This document shows, one piece after another, positions 24,561 to 33,368 of a stretch of 64,000 nucleotides of DNA. The translations under genes were made by a program, and so were the position numbers. The notes below the pieces were generated by a model. The model was not told the DNA's origin. It saw only the letters and a list, made by a program, of their open reading frames with translations, and did no database searches. The DNA lies in NCBI GenBank assembly GCA_018817125.1, contig JAHIUN010000004.1, positions 1 to 64,000 of the forward strand, written 5' to 3'. How positions within the stretch are numbered: the first letter of the stretch is position 1; every line of letters starts with the position of its first letter. The DNA comes from Patescibacteria group bacterium. GTDB taxonomy: Bacteria > Patescibacteriota > Gracilibacteria > UM-FILTER-43-11.

Positions 24561-25151
24561 ATGGATAACGATTATTTTAAAGGAATTTACCGGATTGAAA
24601 CCGCACGGCTGAAAAATTGGGATTATTCGTCTGATGGCGCGTATTTTATAACCATTTGCACCAAAAAAATGATGGAATGTTTTGGCGAAATCCGGAATGG
24701 AATAATGGGATTAAATGAATTAAGTTGCGCGGCCGCCGCATTTTGGCAGGAAATCCCGCAACATTTTGCGCATGTTATATTGGATGAATGGGTGGTTATG
24801 CCAAACCATGTGCATGGGGTTTTGATAATAAACAATACACCCGGTAAAACGCAAAACGTGGGAACGCGTCACGTAGAGACGCAAAATGTTGCGTCTCTAC
24901 GGCGCAAACGGAATAAATGGAAACCCAACCGATTCGGACCGCAATCAAAAAATGTGGCGTCCATTATTCGCGGATTCAAAATTGGTGTCACAAAATACGC
25001 AAACGAACAAAAAATTCCTTTCACCTGGCAGCCCCGTTTTTACGACCGTGTTATCAGAGATGAAAATGAACTGGATCGGATTTGTAAATACATCCGGCAA
25101 AATCTATTGAAATGGAAATGGGATCGGAATAATAAAAATTCTTTAATTTAA
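24561..25151 (+). CDS. REP-associated tyrosine transposase (RAYT, Y1_Tnp family)
   Basis: A 196-residue IS200-like HUH protein. It has the RAYT signatures YFITICTKK near 32-40, a HUH motif within VVMPNHVHGVLII near 76-88, and a C-terminal FYDRVIRDENELDRICKYI that normally supplies the structural context of the catalytic Tyr. RAYTs act on REP palindromes and are mostly single-copy and domesticated. A perfect 12-bp hairpin (24873-24900) lies inside the frame, between the HUH and C-terminal parts. No inverted repeats or target duplications flank the gene. Confidence 0.88.
   Translation: MDNDYFKGIYRIETARLKNWDYSSDGAYFITICTKKMMECFGEIRNGIMGLNELSCAAAAFWQEIPQHFAHVILDEWVVMPNHVHGVLIINNTPGKTQNVGTRHVETQNVASLRRKRNKWKPNRFGPQSKNVASIIRGFKIGVTKYANEQKIPFTWQPRFYDRVIRDENELDRICKYIRQNLLKWKWDRNNKNSLI
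24873..24900. repeat. REP-like hairpin inside the RAYT gene
   Basis: GTAGAGACGCAA (24873-24884), loop AATG, perfect inverse 24889-24900. It adds an in-frame stretch (ETQNVASLRR) to the protein. I recall this GTAGAGACGCAA palindrome as common in other bacterial genomes; no other copy is seen in this window. Confidence 0.8.
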
Positions 25152-25154
25152 GGG

Positions 25155-25183
25155 TTGACATAAATTTATATTTATATTAAAAT
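25155..25183 (+). promoter_or_regulatory. Promoter of the lipoprotein pair
   Basis: TTGACA (25155-25160), 17-bp spacer, TAAAAT (25178-25183). A leader of about 110 nt precedes the ATG at 25299. Confidence 0.7.
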
Positions 25184-25298
25184 AACCTCCAACCAGCTTC
25201 TTTATAGGATGCTATTTTTTTATCCCCTATCTCTTATCATCAAATCAAAAATTGATACCCCCCTGCCATTTGTTTTCAGCCCCTTCAAATAAACCCTT

Positions 25299-26408
25299 AT
25301 GAGCCCTCTAAAACCCAACCGACCCGACCGACAAACCTCTATTAGCAAGCCGAAAAACCGTCTCGCCCTTGATCTGGGCAAATGGGGCAGCCGGCTGGCC
25401 GTTCTTTTTATATTAAAAGGGTGGCTGGCGATAGGGGGCTGTGCCACCACACCTCAGGTAAAACCAAATGCCGAAGCACAGGATGCCAATCCTGAAAAAA
25501 CCCTGCTCCGTGCCATTCAGGCCGCCGAAGATGGCGCCCAGCCCGACGGCAGTGAAGTGCAGTTCGGCGAAGGCGCGACCAAAGAAGAAGCAATTGCCAA
25601 TGCCGAAGCGCTGGTGGAAATGCTACTGGAGGGAAACCTTGTTTTTGAATCCCATTCATTTCCCCTGCCGGACAAACGGTTTTTAGCAGTCGTGCGGGGA
25701 AAGGCAGAAAAAAAGACAGGGCCAGATCCTGAAATCATTAAAGAAAGACTCCTTGCGCAATTAAATGTAAAAAAAGACGGCGCCCAGCCCGACGGCAGTG
25801 AAGTGCAGTTTGGCGAAGGGGCGACCATCAAAGAAGCGGCTGACAACGCCAAGGCACTTATCGACATGCTGTTAGAGGGAAAATCCTTAACCTATATCAC
25901 TCATAATGAACGTGTGGGAAATAAGTGGATAGCGGTGGTAAGAGGAGTTATCAAAAAGCCACAAGCCCGCGAAACCAAAGAAACGGATGCAAAACAACCA
26001 TCCGAAAAAGAGCTGGCCGCCTTCTACAAAAACTCAGGTGGAAATGAAGCAAAAGTCACCATCAAGGAAGGAATAACACTGCCTGTTATTTTTTTACAAA
26101 TCGATCAGGAATGCATCGATCATTATGTCAGCGAACTCGAAAAGGGCCCTTTCGGCATGTGTATTGGAAAAGCATTAAAAAGAAACCCTGACCGGAATTA
26201 TTCCGGAAAAATGGAGGTGTTTGTAAAAGTAAACAACCAGGGAAAAGCCTACCGGGTAACAACAAAGATGAAAACGAAAGGCTTCAGTCAACAGGAAGAA
26301 AAGAAGATCGAACGCTGCGTCATCGATAACGTGAAACGATGGCCATTGCCCAAAAAACCAAAAGGGAAACGTGACCAGCGTAATTTTTCTTTCGAACTTT
26401 TTTTCTAA
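25299..26408 (+). CDS. Lipoprotein-like protein with two GSEVQFGEG repeats and an AgmX/PglI-like end
   Basis: A 369-residue protein. After a basic N-terminus, a hydrophobic segment ends in LAIGGC, a plausible lipobox (Cys near 47). Two copies of a unit of about 80 residues follow, each starting DGAQPDGSEVQFGEGAT and ending in a strand pair (KRFLAVVRG, KWIAVVRG). The C-terminal 100 residues (GKMEVFVKVNNQGKAYRV ... IERCVIDNVKRWPLPKK) resemble the AgmX/PglI or TonB-like C-terminal fold. The next gene, 2 bp away, carries the same repeat, so the two likely act together at the cell surface. Confidence 0.65.
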   Translation: MSPLKPNRPDRQTSISKPKNRLALDLGKWGSRLAVLFILKGWLAIGGCATTPQVKPNAEAQDANPEKTLLRAIQAAEDGAQPDGSEVQFGEGATKEEAIANAEALVEMLLEGNLVFESHSFPLPDKRFLAVVRGKAEKKTGPDPEIIKERLLAQLNVKKDGAQPDGSEVQFGEGATIKEAADNAKALIDMLLEGKSLTYITHNERVGNKWIAVVRGVIKKPQARETKETDAKQPSEKELAAFYKNSGGNEAKVTIKEGITLPVIFLQIDQECIDHYVSELEKGPFGMCIGKALKRNPDRNYSGKMEVFVKVNNQGKAYRVTTKMKTKGFSQQEEKKIERCVIDNVKRWPLPKKPKGKRDQRNFSFELFF

Positions 26409-26410
26409 AC

Positions 26411-29026
26411 ATGATCAAACAACCTTCAAACAACACTGATTCCGCAAACAGGCGGCCTGAAAAGTCGTCTGGTTTAATGAAATGGGCAAGACGCATGATG
26501 TTTTTGACATTGATGGGAGTCAGCGGAATGATGGCAAATGGCTGTGCCCACACACCAGGCGCCAAACCGGGCACGGAAGCTCCGTCAAACGACCCAAAAC
26601 AGACCCTGTTAAAAAAATTAGGAATAGTCAGTGACGGTGCTCAGCCCGATGGCAGTGAAGTGCAGTTCGGCGAAGGGATGACCGAAGATGAAGCGATTGA
26701 AAATGCCAAGGCACTAGTCAGCATGCTACTGGAAGGCGATCTGAATTACACGATCTTTACTCTGGAACAATCCGGCAAATGGACGGCCTGTGTTCGCGGA
26801 AAACCTGTGATGACTGCCGAAGAACTGACCGAAAAACTGCTCAAGGAAGCCGGCGTGGAAGGCATGGGTGAACAGCCCGGCGGAGTCGAAGTGCAACAAG
26901 GTGAAGGAAGTACAGCAACAGGAGCCATCAAAAATACCATCGCCATTATCCAGATGCTCCACGACGACCAGAAAGAATGGGATTTCCATGTTAAATCCGC
27001 ACAATTAACAGACGGTACCTGGATCGCGGTCGTCATCGCCCGCCCCAGCGCCAGAGTATTTGCCGAAAACATGCTGGCTAAACACTTTAGTGAAGCTAAA
27101 GACTTCGGCGATCAGCCCGACGGCTCCCGCGTTTCATGGGGCAGTGGAAAAGATAAAAAAGAAGCGGAAGAAAACGCCAAGACCATGAGTTTTTTAATGG
27201 GCGAAGAAGAAGATGTTTTTTCCTTCAGCAGCCGTTCCGAACAAATGCCCGATAGCCGATGGATCGTAGTGATTAAAGGAGAAAAGGGAGAAAATGTAGA
27301 ACAGGAATTCGAACCGCCAAAAGACCCGGATATTATGGATGATATGCTGGCAATGACAAAAGAGATCAGCGAAAGCTCAAAACAAGTAGAACAAATGGGT
27401 GATGAAATGATTGATGACGTGCGGGAACTCGCCACTGACCTTCCCGACTTGGCTGAAATGGAGATCGAAGAACAGCAACTTTTACAGGGAGAAGAAGCCC
27501 TGGTTAAAAAATATATCGGATTCATAAAACGAGCCAATCCTTTAGGCCGCGTCAATTCCCCGGAGAACCAAAAACGGCTGGCAAAAATGCTGGTCGAAAA
27601 ACAATACATTCAGGGAACCGACGTTATTTTTGACTTCTGGGAACTGAAAAATGATCATGCGATCGCGGTGACTCTGAACGGCAAACGGCAAGAGCCAGGA
27701 AAAGGAAAAAACTGGCAGGAAGCTTATGAAAATTGTTTAAAAAATGCCGAAACCAATGAACTGGACGGCCAGCGGGCTGTTAAAATGGATGCCGCCATCC
27801 GGACCGCGAACAAAGTACGGCTTCCTAAAACAATCAAAAACCGTGGAATCGTCCGCTTATGGCTGGCCCGAACGTTGCTGGACAAAGGATTTCCTGAAGG
27901 AACGGATGTGGATATTGAAATCGATTCATATGAAGATCACGAAAGAGGGTTCATGGCGTCTGAAGCTTATGTGACGACCAACGGAAAAAGGTATGAAAAA
28001 GGAGCGGGATTGGTTGAAAATTTTGCTTTTCACGATGCGCTCGGACAAGTAAAACCAAATGACCTAAGTCCTGAGGGCGTCTCCAGATACCATGAAATGC
28101 TGAAAAAGCTGAAAAAATTCAGAATGCCCAAAGAACTGCAAAAACCGATTTACAAAAAATGGCTCGCCCGGATCCTGATAGACACCAATAAGGAATTTGA
28201 CCCTGAAATGACGATCGATATCGAAGAAAAAACAAATGAAGAAACTAAAGCCAAACGATATAAGATCTCTCTAAATATTCCAGGTATTATTGACGCCCAT
28301 GCAGCAAACCGAACAATTCATGGAGCCTTTGCTGAAATCAGAATCGCACTGGGGGATGAAAGTAGCATTTTTGAAACATCTCAGCCTGAAACCAAGCCCC
28401 TGACCGTCAACACCAACGGCAGTCATGAAACCATCACCCGGTCACGGCAAGCCGGTGAAGCCGATCTGATGGAACTGGCGAATGAGCAGGGGCTCGCGGA
28501 TCTGTGGCTTTACATGCGCCATTACAACGGCGAGGAACGTTTCCATGAATGCGGAGAGGATGAAACGCGGGAAAAGACTGATTTCAACATCATGGCTTTG
28601 GAAAAAGTGACTCCCGAAAACAAAATCGGACAGCTCACGCTTTATAAACAACACCCGATCGACCCCACTGGCACATTGGATAAATCCCAGATGCTCAGCA
28701 GACAGGATCTAATGAACTTCCTGTTTGTACTGGAAATGGTAAAGGACAAAAACTATCAATTAGCGGATCGCATGGATTTCCGGGTCGCGGTCTCCAGCGG
28801 GATTCATCGGATAAAATTCCATCCGCAAATCTTAAAAAACAAAAAACTGATGATATTAGCCGTTCATAAAATAAGCCAACTGCACGAAGTGTGGCTACGG
28901 CCCTACGACGAAGACTTTGATTACGAACAGCGCCGGCGCTCAGAATTCGCCAAAACCAACGCCGCCTTCGCCAAAAAATTCAGCTCACGGCTGATGGAGA
29001 TCACGTTTGAACCGGCAGGAAAATAG
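26411..29026 (+). CDS. Large lipoprotein-like repeat protein, 871 residues
   Basis: The N-terminus ends in MMANGC, a possible lipobox (Cys near 45). Residues about 70-300 hold three copies of the unit seen in the previous gene: GSEVQFGEGMT, GVEVQQGEGST and a weaker GSRVSWGSG. Residues about 370-640 hold three copies of a second unit of about 90 residues (LARTLLDKGFPEGTDVDIEI, LARILIDTNKEFDPEMTIDI). The last 230 residues are a different domain. No enzyme motif is seen; a surface or envelope role is inferred from the export signal. Confidence 0.65.
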   Translation: MIKQPSNNTDSANRRPEKSSGLMKWARRMMFLTLMGVSGMMANGCAHTPGAKPGTEAPSNDPKQTLLKKLGIVSDGAQPDGSEVQFGEGMTEDEAIENAKALVSMLLEGDLNYTIFTLEQSGKWTACVRGKPVMTAEELTEKLLKEAGVEGMGEQPGGVEVQQGEGSTATGAIKNTIAIIQMLHDDQKEWDFHVKSAQLTDGTWIAVVIARPSARVFAENMLAKHFSEAKDFGDQPDGSRVSWGSGKDKKEAEENAKTMSFLMGEEEDVFSFSSRSEQMPDSRWIVVIKGEKGENVEQEFEPPKDPDIMDDMLAMTKEISESSKQVEQMGDEMIDDVRELATDLPDLAEMEIEEQQLLQGEEALVKKYIGFIKRANPLGRVNSPENQKRLAKMLVEKQYIQGTDVIFDFWELKNDHAIAVTLNGKRQEPGKGKNWQEAYENCLKNAETNELDGQRAVKMDAAIRTANKVRLPKTIKNRGIVRLWLARTLLDKGFPEGTDVDIEIDSYEDHERGFMASEAYVTTNGKRYEKGAGLVENFAFHDALGQVKPNDLSPEGVSRYHEMLKKLKKFRMPKELQKPIYKKWLARILIDTNKEFDPEMTIDIEEKTNEETKAKRYKISLNIPGIIDAHAANRTIHGAFAEIRIALGDESSIFETSQPETKPLTVNTNGSHETITRSRQAGEADLMELANEQGLADLWLYMRHYNGEERFHECGEDETREKTDFNIMALEKVTPENKIGQLTLYKQHPIDPTGTLDKSQMLSRQDLMNFLFVLEMVKDKNYQLADRMDFRVAVSSGIHRIKFHPQILKNKKLMILAVHKISQLHEVWLRPYDEDFDYEQRRRSEFAKTNAAFAKKFSSRLMEITFEPAGK

Positions 29027-29105
29027 TCAGTTCGTTTGACAATATCTAAAAAGGACTGATATGTTTTTGGGCTAAATTATTTTTTGTATTTTAAATGAAT
29101 TGATT

Positions 29106-29453
29106 ATGTTTGATTTTGAAAAATTAAACACGTATAAAAAAGCACGCGCCTTTAATAAGGAGATTCAAAGAATGCTGATTTCGCAGATTAAAATTAAAAC
29201 TAACTTAAGAGATCAGCTAAGCCGAGCTTCAAGTAGTATATTGCTCAATATTGCGGAGGGATCGGGTAAATTCACGAATAAAGATAAGGCAAGGTATTAT
29301 CGTATCTCACGAGGATCTTGTTATGAGTGCGTAGCTGTTTTAGATATGTTAATAGATATGGAGTTAATATCGCCGACTAAACACAACCTCCTTTATATGC
29401 AATTAGAGGAAATCGCCAAAATGCTTACTGGTTTAATTAAAAGTCTGACTTAA
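29106..29453 (+). CDS. Four-helix-bundle protein (S23/TIGR02436 family)
   Basis: A 115-residue protein with the family core: LRDQLSRASSSILLNIAEGS near 38-57, YRISRGSCYECVAVLDML near 68-85 and IAKMLTGLIKSL at the end. The family was first seen in 23S rRNA intervening sequences, is related in fold to the Avd accessory protein of diversity-generating retroelements, and is of unknown function in most genomes. Its 3' spacer (29457-29532) is an inverted word repeat. A second, divergent member is at 47260. Confidence 0.85.
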   Translation: MFDFEKLNTYKKARAFNKEIQRMLISQIKIKTNLRDQLSRASSSILLNIAEGSGKFTNKDKARYYRISRGSCYECVAVLDMLIDMELISPTKHNLLYMQLEEIAKMLTGLIKSLT

Positions 29454-29456
29454 TAG

Positions 29457-29532
29457 CAGCAATAGTTTAGAGCCCGAGCAATAGCATGTAGTTTAAACTA
29501 TTGCTATAGACTCTTTTCTCTTGCTATTGCTG
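29457..29532. repeat. AGCAATAG inverted word repeat
   Basis: Perfect arms 29458-29469 / 29494-29505 (12 bp) and 29457-29465 / 29524-29532 (9 bp) share the word AGCAATAG. It fills the spacer between the four-helix-bundle gene and tyrS. Confidence 0.75.
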
Positions 29533-30702
29533 TTATATTATTTTAGCAAACTTCCGCTTCCCCACCTGGATCACCATCTCTTTTTCAAGGTGGATGATGG
29601 CGTTTGGATCATCGGCTTTTTTATCATTCACTTTTACCCCGCCCTGCTGGATCAGCCGCTTCGCCTCGGCGCGCGATTCCACCAAATTACATAATTCCAG
29701 CAGATCGATAATATTCCGCTCTCCATTCAGCTTAAATTCCGGCATGTCTTCCGGTACACCGCCTTTTTTGAAGATGTTGATGAATTCCTGCTCCGCCAGA
29801 TCCCCCGCTTCTTTACTGTGATACAGCGCCACGATCTCGCGGGCAAGCCGCATCTTGGCATCCCGCGGATTTTCACCGGCCTTCAGCGCCTGGTCGACCT
29901 CATCGACCTCTTTAATAGGTACATCAGTGCACAGCAAAAAGTATTTGATAATAAGATCATCTGTCATCGACATGACCTTGCCGTACATCTCGCCTGGCGG
30001 ATCCATGATGTCGATGGTGTTTCCGTACGATTTGCTCATCTTCCGGCCGTCCAATCCTTCGATCAGCGGAGTTGTCATCACAAATTTTTCTTTATTTTTA
30101 TAAGCTCTAAGCAAAGTTCGCCCCGCCAGCATATTAAACAGCTGATCGTTCCCGCCGATCTCCAGATCCACTTCCATATGAACCGAATCATACCCCTGCA
30201 TCAGCGGATACAGGAATTCATGCAGGCCGATAGGTTTACCCCCCTGAATGCGCTTTTGATACATATCACGTTCGATCATCTGCTGGACGGTAAACTGCTG
30301 GGCCAGCTCTACGATATTGGTAAAAGACAATTTCGAAAGCCAGTCGCCGTTGTACATGATCTTGGCTTTGCTGAAATCGAGGATCTTACTGGCCTGCTCT
30401 TTATACGTATGAAAGTTATGCTCGATCTCCTCCGGAGTCAGCGGTTTTCGCATCGCGTCTTTGTCGGACGTATCACCGATCAGCGCCGTAAAACTGCCTA
30501 CTAAAAAGATCACCTCATGGCCGGCGTTCTGAAAATCCCGCAATTTACGAAGCGGTACCGCGTTGCCCAGACTGATCGTGGTAGAGGTAGGGTCGATCCC
30601 CAGATAAACCCGAAGTTTATCCCCTTTTCTCAATTTTTCCATCAGCCCTTTCTTGGGCACCACATCCTGAACCCCTCTGCTTAATAATTGTTCGATATCC
30701 AT
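29533..30702 (-). CDS. tyrS: Tyrosyl-tRNA synthetase
   Basis: Charges tRNA-Tyr. The 389-residue class I synthetase has the Rossmann core, a KMSKS loop exactly at 221-225 and a C-terminal S4 RNA-binding domain (about 325-389, LVESRAEAKRLIQQGGV). The HIGH motif is unusual: residues 44-47 read SLGN (in DPTSTTISLGN) where HLGH or HIGH is expected, so both histidines are replaced. Everything else looks intact and it is the only tyrS seen here. Confidence 0.93.
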   Translation of the reverse strand: MDIEQLLSRGVQDVVPKKGLMEKLRKGDKLRVYLGIDPTSTTISLGNAVPLRKLRDFQNAGHEVIFLVGSFTALIGDTSDKDAMRKPLTPEEIEHNFHTYKEQASKILDFSKAKIMYNGDWLSKLSFTNIVELAQQFTVQQMIERDMYQKRIQGGKPIGLHEFLYPLMQGYDSVHMEVDLEIGGNDQLFNMLAGRTLLRAYKNKEKFVMTTPLIEGLDGRKMSKSYGNTIDIMDPPGEMYGKVMSMTDDLIIKYFLLCTDVPIKEVDEVDQALKAGENPRDAKMRLAREIVALYHSKEAGDLAEQEFINIFKKGGVPEDMPEFKLNGERNIIDLLELCNLVESRAEAKRLIQQGGVKVNDKKADDPNAIIHLEKEMVIQVGKRKFAKII

Positions 30703-30770
30703 ATATTTATTAAATGTTTATAACTGAACCTAAGTATAACAAAGGCATTTTCTATATTGAAGCTAATTGG

Positions 30771-30840
30771 TTAAGAATGGCTTAAGAATTGCTTAAGGAT
30801 TGTTCTAGCTATTCTTAGACTATTCTTTAGCTATTCTTAT
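30771..30840. repeat. TTAAGAAT / ATTCTTA word array
   Basis: Words TTAAGAATGG, CTTAAGAATTG and CTTAAGGATTG on the left face ATTCTTAG, ATTCTTTAG and ATTCTTAT on the right, between tyrS and nadK. Private to this spacer. Confidence 0.55.
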
Positions 30841-30844
30841 TTCT

Positions 30845-31699
30845 CTAATTCTTTCCCCAATCTAACTTTTCTCGTAGCGTTGAGAAAAAGCTTTCATTCG
30901 GCAAACGGACAAAATGCGCGATGCCATCCCGCCGGATCCGCACCTCATCCTGATGTGACAAAGCCATACTTTCCTGGCCGTCAATCGACAGATTAATCCG
31001 CTTATGCTCGCTGTCGATCACAATATCGATCTTCTTGTCTGCCGGAATCACAATAGGTTTTTGGGTGAAGCTATGGGGAGCAATAGGCGTAAGAATAAAC
31101 GCATCGATGGTCGGATAAAGAATCGGCCCGCCTGCCGACAAGCTGTACGCCGTTGAACCGGTAGGAGTCGAAATGATCAATCCGTCCGCGTGATACATAG
31201 TAAGTTTGCGGTTGTTGACCCTTGTACGCAGGCGGATCAGGCGTGCCAACGACCCCTGAGAAATCACCGCCTCATTCAGTGCGTGAAACGTTTTGACGAC
31301 TTTTTTATTCCGTATCACTTCTACATAAAGCATCAGGCGATTGTCGATGGTGTACTCCCCCCGGAAGATCTTGGCCAGCGTCTGGTTAATGGCAACGGGG
31401 GGGATTTCAGAAAGAAAGCCAAGGCGCCCGATATTGATACCGAATATCTTGGTCTCAAATTCCCGCATGCTTCGCACCACTGATAAAATCGTACCGTCCC
31501 CGCCCATCACCAAAAGCAGATCCACCTGAGTTTTACCGCGATGGAATTCTTTGTATTTTTTCAGACCGATGATCTCAGCCACATGTTTTTCGATGTAAAT
31601 CGTCTTATCCGTTTTTTTCAAATAATCATACACACGCTTAAAAACAGAAGCATAACGTTCCACATGAGTGCGTTTGGCGGTAATACCGATAATCTTCAT
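30845..31699 (-). CDS. nadK: NAD kinase
   Basis: Phosphorylates NAD to NADP. The 284-residue protein has the GGDG motif at 66-69 (VMGGDGTIL), NIGRLGFLSE, the NE/D-type ALNEAVI, TPTGSTAYSLSAGGPI and a C-terminal substrate domain ending in FFSTLREKL. Cytoplasmic. It is followed on the same strand by tyrS and preceded by a glycosyltransferase; the spacers on both sides are word repeats. Confidence 0.93.
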   Translation of the reverse strand: MKIIGITAKRTHVERYASVFKRVYDYLKKTDKTIYIEKHVAEIIGLKKYKEFHRGKTQVDLLLVMGGDGTILSVVRSMREFETKIFGINIGRLGFLSEIPPVAINQTLAKIFRGEYTIDNRLMLYVEVIRNKKVVKTFHALNEAVISQGSLARLIRLRTRVNNRKLTMYHADGLIISTPTGSTAYSLSAGGPILYPTIDAFILTPIAPHSFTQKPIVIPADKKIDIVIDSEHKRINLSIDGQESMALSHQDEVRIRRDGIAHFVRLPNESFFSTLREKLDWGKN

Positions 31700-31744
31700 A
31701 TCAGTCGTATTATTATGACGTAATGACGATACCTATTGTAACTT

Positions 31745-31860
31745 GAAATTTGTAATTTGTAACTGGTAACTCGTAACTTATAAACAGTAAATGTTTAAAT
31801 CAAGTCACAAGTTACGTCCCGCGAAGCGGGACAAATTACGAGTTACAAATTACAAATTTC
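31745..31860. repeat. 20-bp perfect inverted repeat between nadK and a glycosyltransferase
   Basis: 31745-31764 is the perfect inverse of 31841-31860. Inside, more GTAACT/AGTTAC words and a GTCCCGC-GAA-GCGGGAC hairpin (31816-31832) are present. The right arm ends next to the stop codon of the glycosyltransferase. Just before it, 31707-31732 carries the TCGTNATTTCGTT-family word inverted. Confidence 0.85.
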
Positions 31861-32974
31861 ATCCTCGCACAATCATATTCAGTATGGCGGCGGCGGTTTT
31901 CCCCCAGCTGAAATGTTTAACCTGTTCGTATCCTTTATTTCTCAACTGCGTTCGATGTTCTTCATTTTCCAAAAGCTGAGTGATCCCATCGGCAATGTCC
32001 ACCGCGTCGGTCGGATCCGCATAATGAATAGCATCGACTCCTAATTCCGGAATAGATGTAACGCGCGAAGCCAAAACCGGCACTCCGCACTGCATCGCCT
32101 CCAGAATCGGTAAACCGAATCCTTCGTAAAAAGAGGGAAATAAAAAAATCTTGGCCCCCTGCATAAGAGTAACCAGGTCATCATCTGGGATATATTCCAA
32201 AAATTTCACTCTGAGCTGAAGGTTAAGGCTTTTAACCTTCTGAAAAATCTCCTTATAATACCAGCCTTTCTTTCCAATCACTACAAAACGATAGATCTGC
32301 CGATTTTTAGGAGAAAGAAGGCTGTAGGCCTCTAAAGCGCCCAAAATATTTTTACGGGGTTCCAGCGTACCTGCCATCATCACGTAATCAGGCTCCAGAT
32401 TATAACGCCGTTGGACACTGATGATCTTATTGGCATCCATCCGATGGGAAAAAATTTCGCGGATACCCGCATAAACCACCGTCGTTTTATCTTCCAGATT
32501 AAGCTTGGGGTACATCTGGACCAGATCTTTTTTAGTGTACTGGGAAACCGTGAAGATCCACCGGCTTTTTTTTACTGCTTTTTTAAGCGTGAAGCGTTCG
32601 ATCCAGGTGGCTCGGCGCTGATGCTTGGCGGGTGATTTAAAGGCTACAAGGTCATGTACGATTAAAGCCACTTTAAGTTTTTTCGGGTCATGCAAAAACG
32701 GAACGATATAGCTTTCAGTGGCAATCAGGACATCGATTTTGTCTTCCAAAAGTGCCCTGTAAAGCCGATGATGGTAAAAAACCCCCTTACCGCGAACGCG
32801 TACGACATGAATATTGGGCAAATAGCTGTATTCATTATCCCATTCCTTATTGGTATAGAGAAAATACTCATTCTCGCGGTCACTGTTTAAAATGCTCTTT
32901 AGAACATTCGCCGTCCAGATCCCCTTCCCTCCGTGACTGCCGTCTAACCCTCTGATGTCGAAAGCTATCTTCAT
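31859..32974 (-). CDS. Glycosyltransferase family 4 protein
   Basis: A 371-residue GT-B enzyme that moves a sugar from a nucleotide donor to an envelope acceptor. It has N-terminal KIAFDIRGL, a middle GTLEPRKNILGAL near 200 and the donor-site EFLEYIPDDDLVTLMQGA ... LFPSFYEGFGLPILEAM with the EGFGLPxLE signature (EX7E) near 290. No signal peptide; a cytoplasmic face location is expected. The substrate is unknown. Another GT4 starts at 63247. Confidence 0.88.
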   Translation of the reverse strand: MKIAFDIRGLDGSHGGKGIWTANVLKSILNSDRENEYFLYTNKEWDNEYSYLPNIHVVRVRGKGVFYHHRLYRALLEDKIDVLIATESYIVPFLHDPKKLKVALIVHDLVAFKSPAKHQRRATWIERFTLKKAVKKSRWIFTVSQYTKKDLVQMYPKLNLEDKTTVVYAGIREIFSHRMDANKIISVQRRYNLEPDYVMMAGTLEPRKNILGALEAYSLLSPKNRQIYRFVVIGKKGWYYKEIFQKVKSLNLQLRVKFLEYIPDDDLVTLMQGAKIFLFPSFYEGFGLPILEAMQCGVPVLASRVTSIPELGVDAIHYADPTDAVDIADGITQLLENEEHRTQLRNKGYEQVKHFSWGKTAAAILNMIVRG

Positions 32975-32991
32975 GATTTCTTATGGAGAGA

Positions 32992-33133
32992 CTAATTGTT
33001 TATTTTTTCACTGGATCACTTTTCACTGGATCACCAGCTCACTTGTGAACCGGTGAATACGTGATCCAGTATTCCAGTGAATACAATTAGGTCTCCTGTT
33101 AGGCCTCCCGCCGCAGGCGAGGTCACCAATTAG
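32992..33133. mobile_element. 142-bp MITE-like element, copy 1
   Basis: Bounded by CTAATTG (32992-32998) and its inverse CAATTAG (33127-33133). Inside: two TCACTGGATCAC words, their inverse GTGATCCAGT, CCAGTGAATACAA and a CGCCGCAGGCGA hairpin followed by the end. Copy 2 at 43351-43491 has the same parts in the same order and almost the same length. The rest of the 32975-33368 spacer holds only a CCTGACTTCTTGTCAGG hairpin near 33236. Confidence 0.65.
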
Positions 33134-33368
33134 AATTATACTGATTAAAACCGGATGATTAAAGGCGTAAGGTATATGAATAAAAAAACTTAAATTCCAT
33201 TTGCCCTTCTTGGCCATATAGCTATATAGTACTCTCCTGACTTCTTGTCAGGGATGAAACAAGACACCGTGTCATTCATTCTTCGCAACTTTTTACCGTA
33301 AAGGACGAATTGTTTCCTTCCCCTGATTATGTTAATCTTTAGTCAAATAAAATTTACCTAAAATCATC

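Noticed and set aside
29106-29453. Diversity-generating retroelement with an Avd-like protein
   Set aside because: Only the four-helix-bundle fold fits; no reverse transcriptase and no template/variable repeat pair was found in the window.
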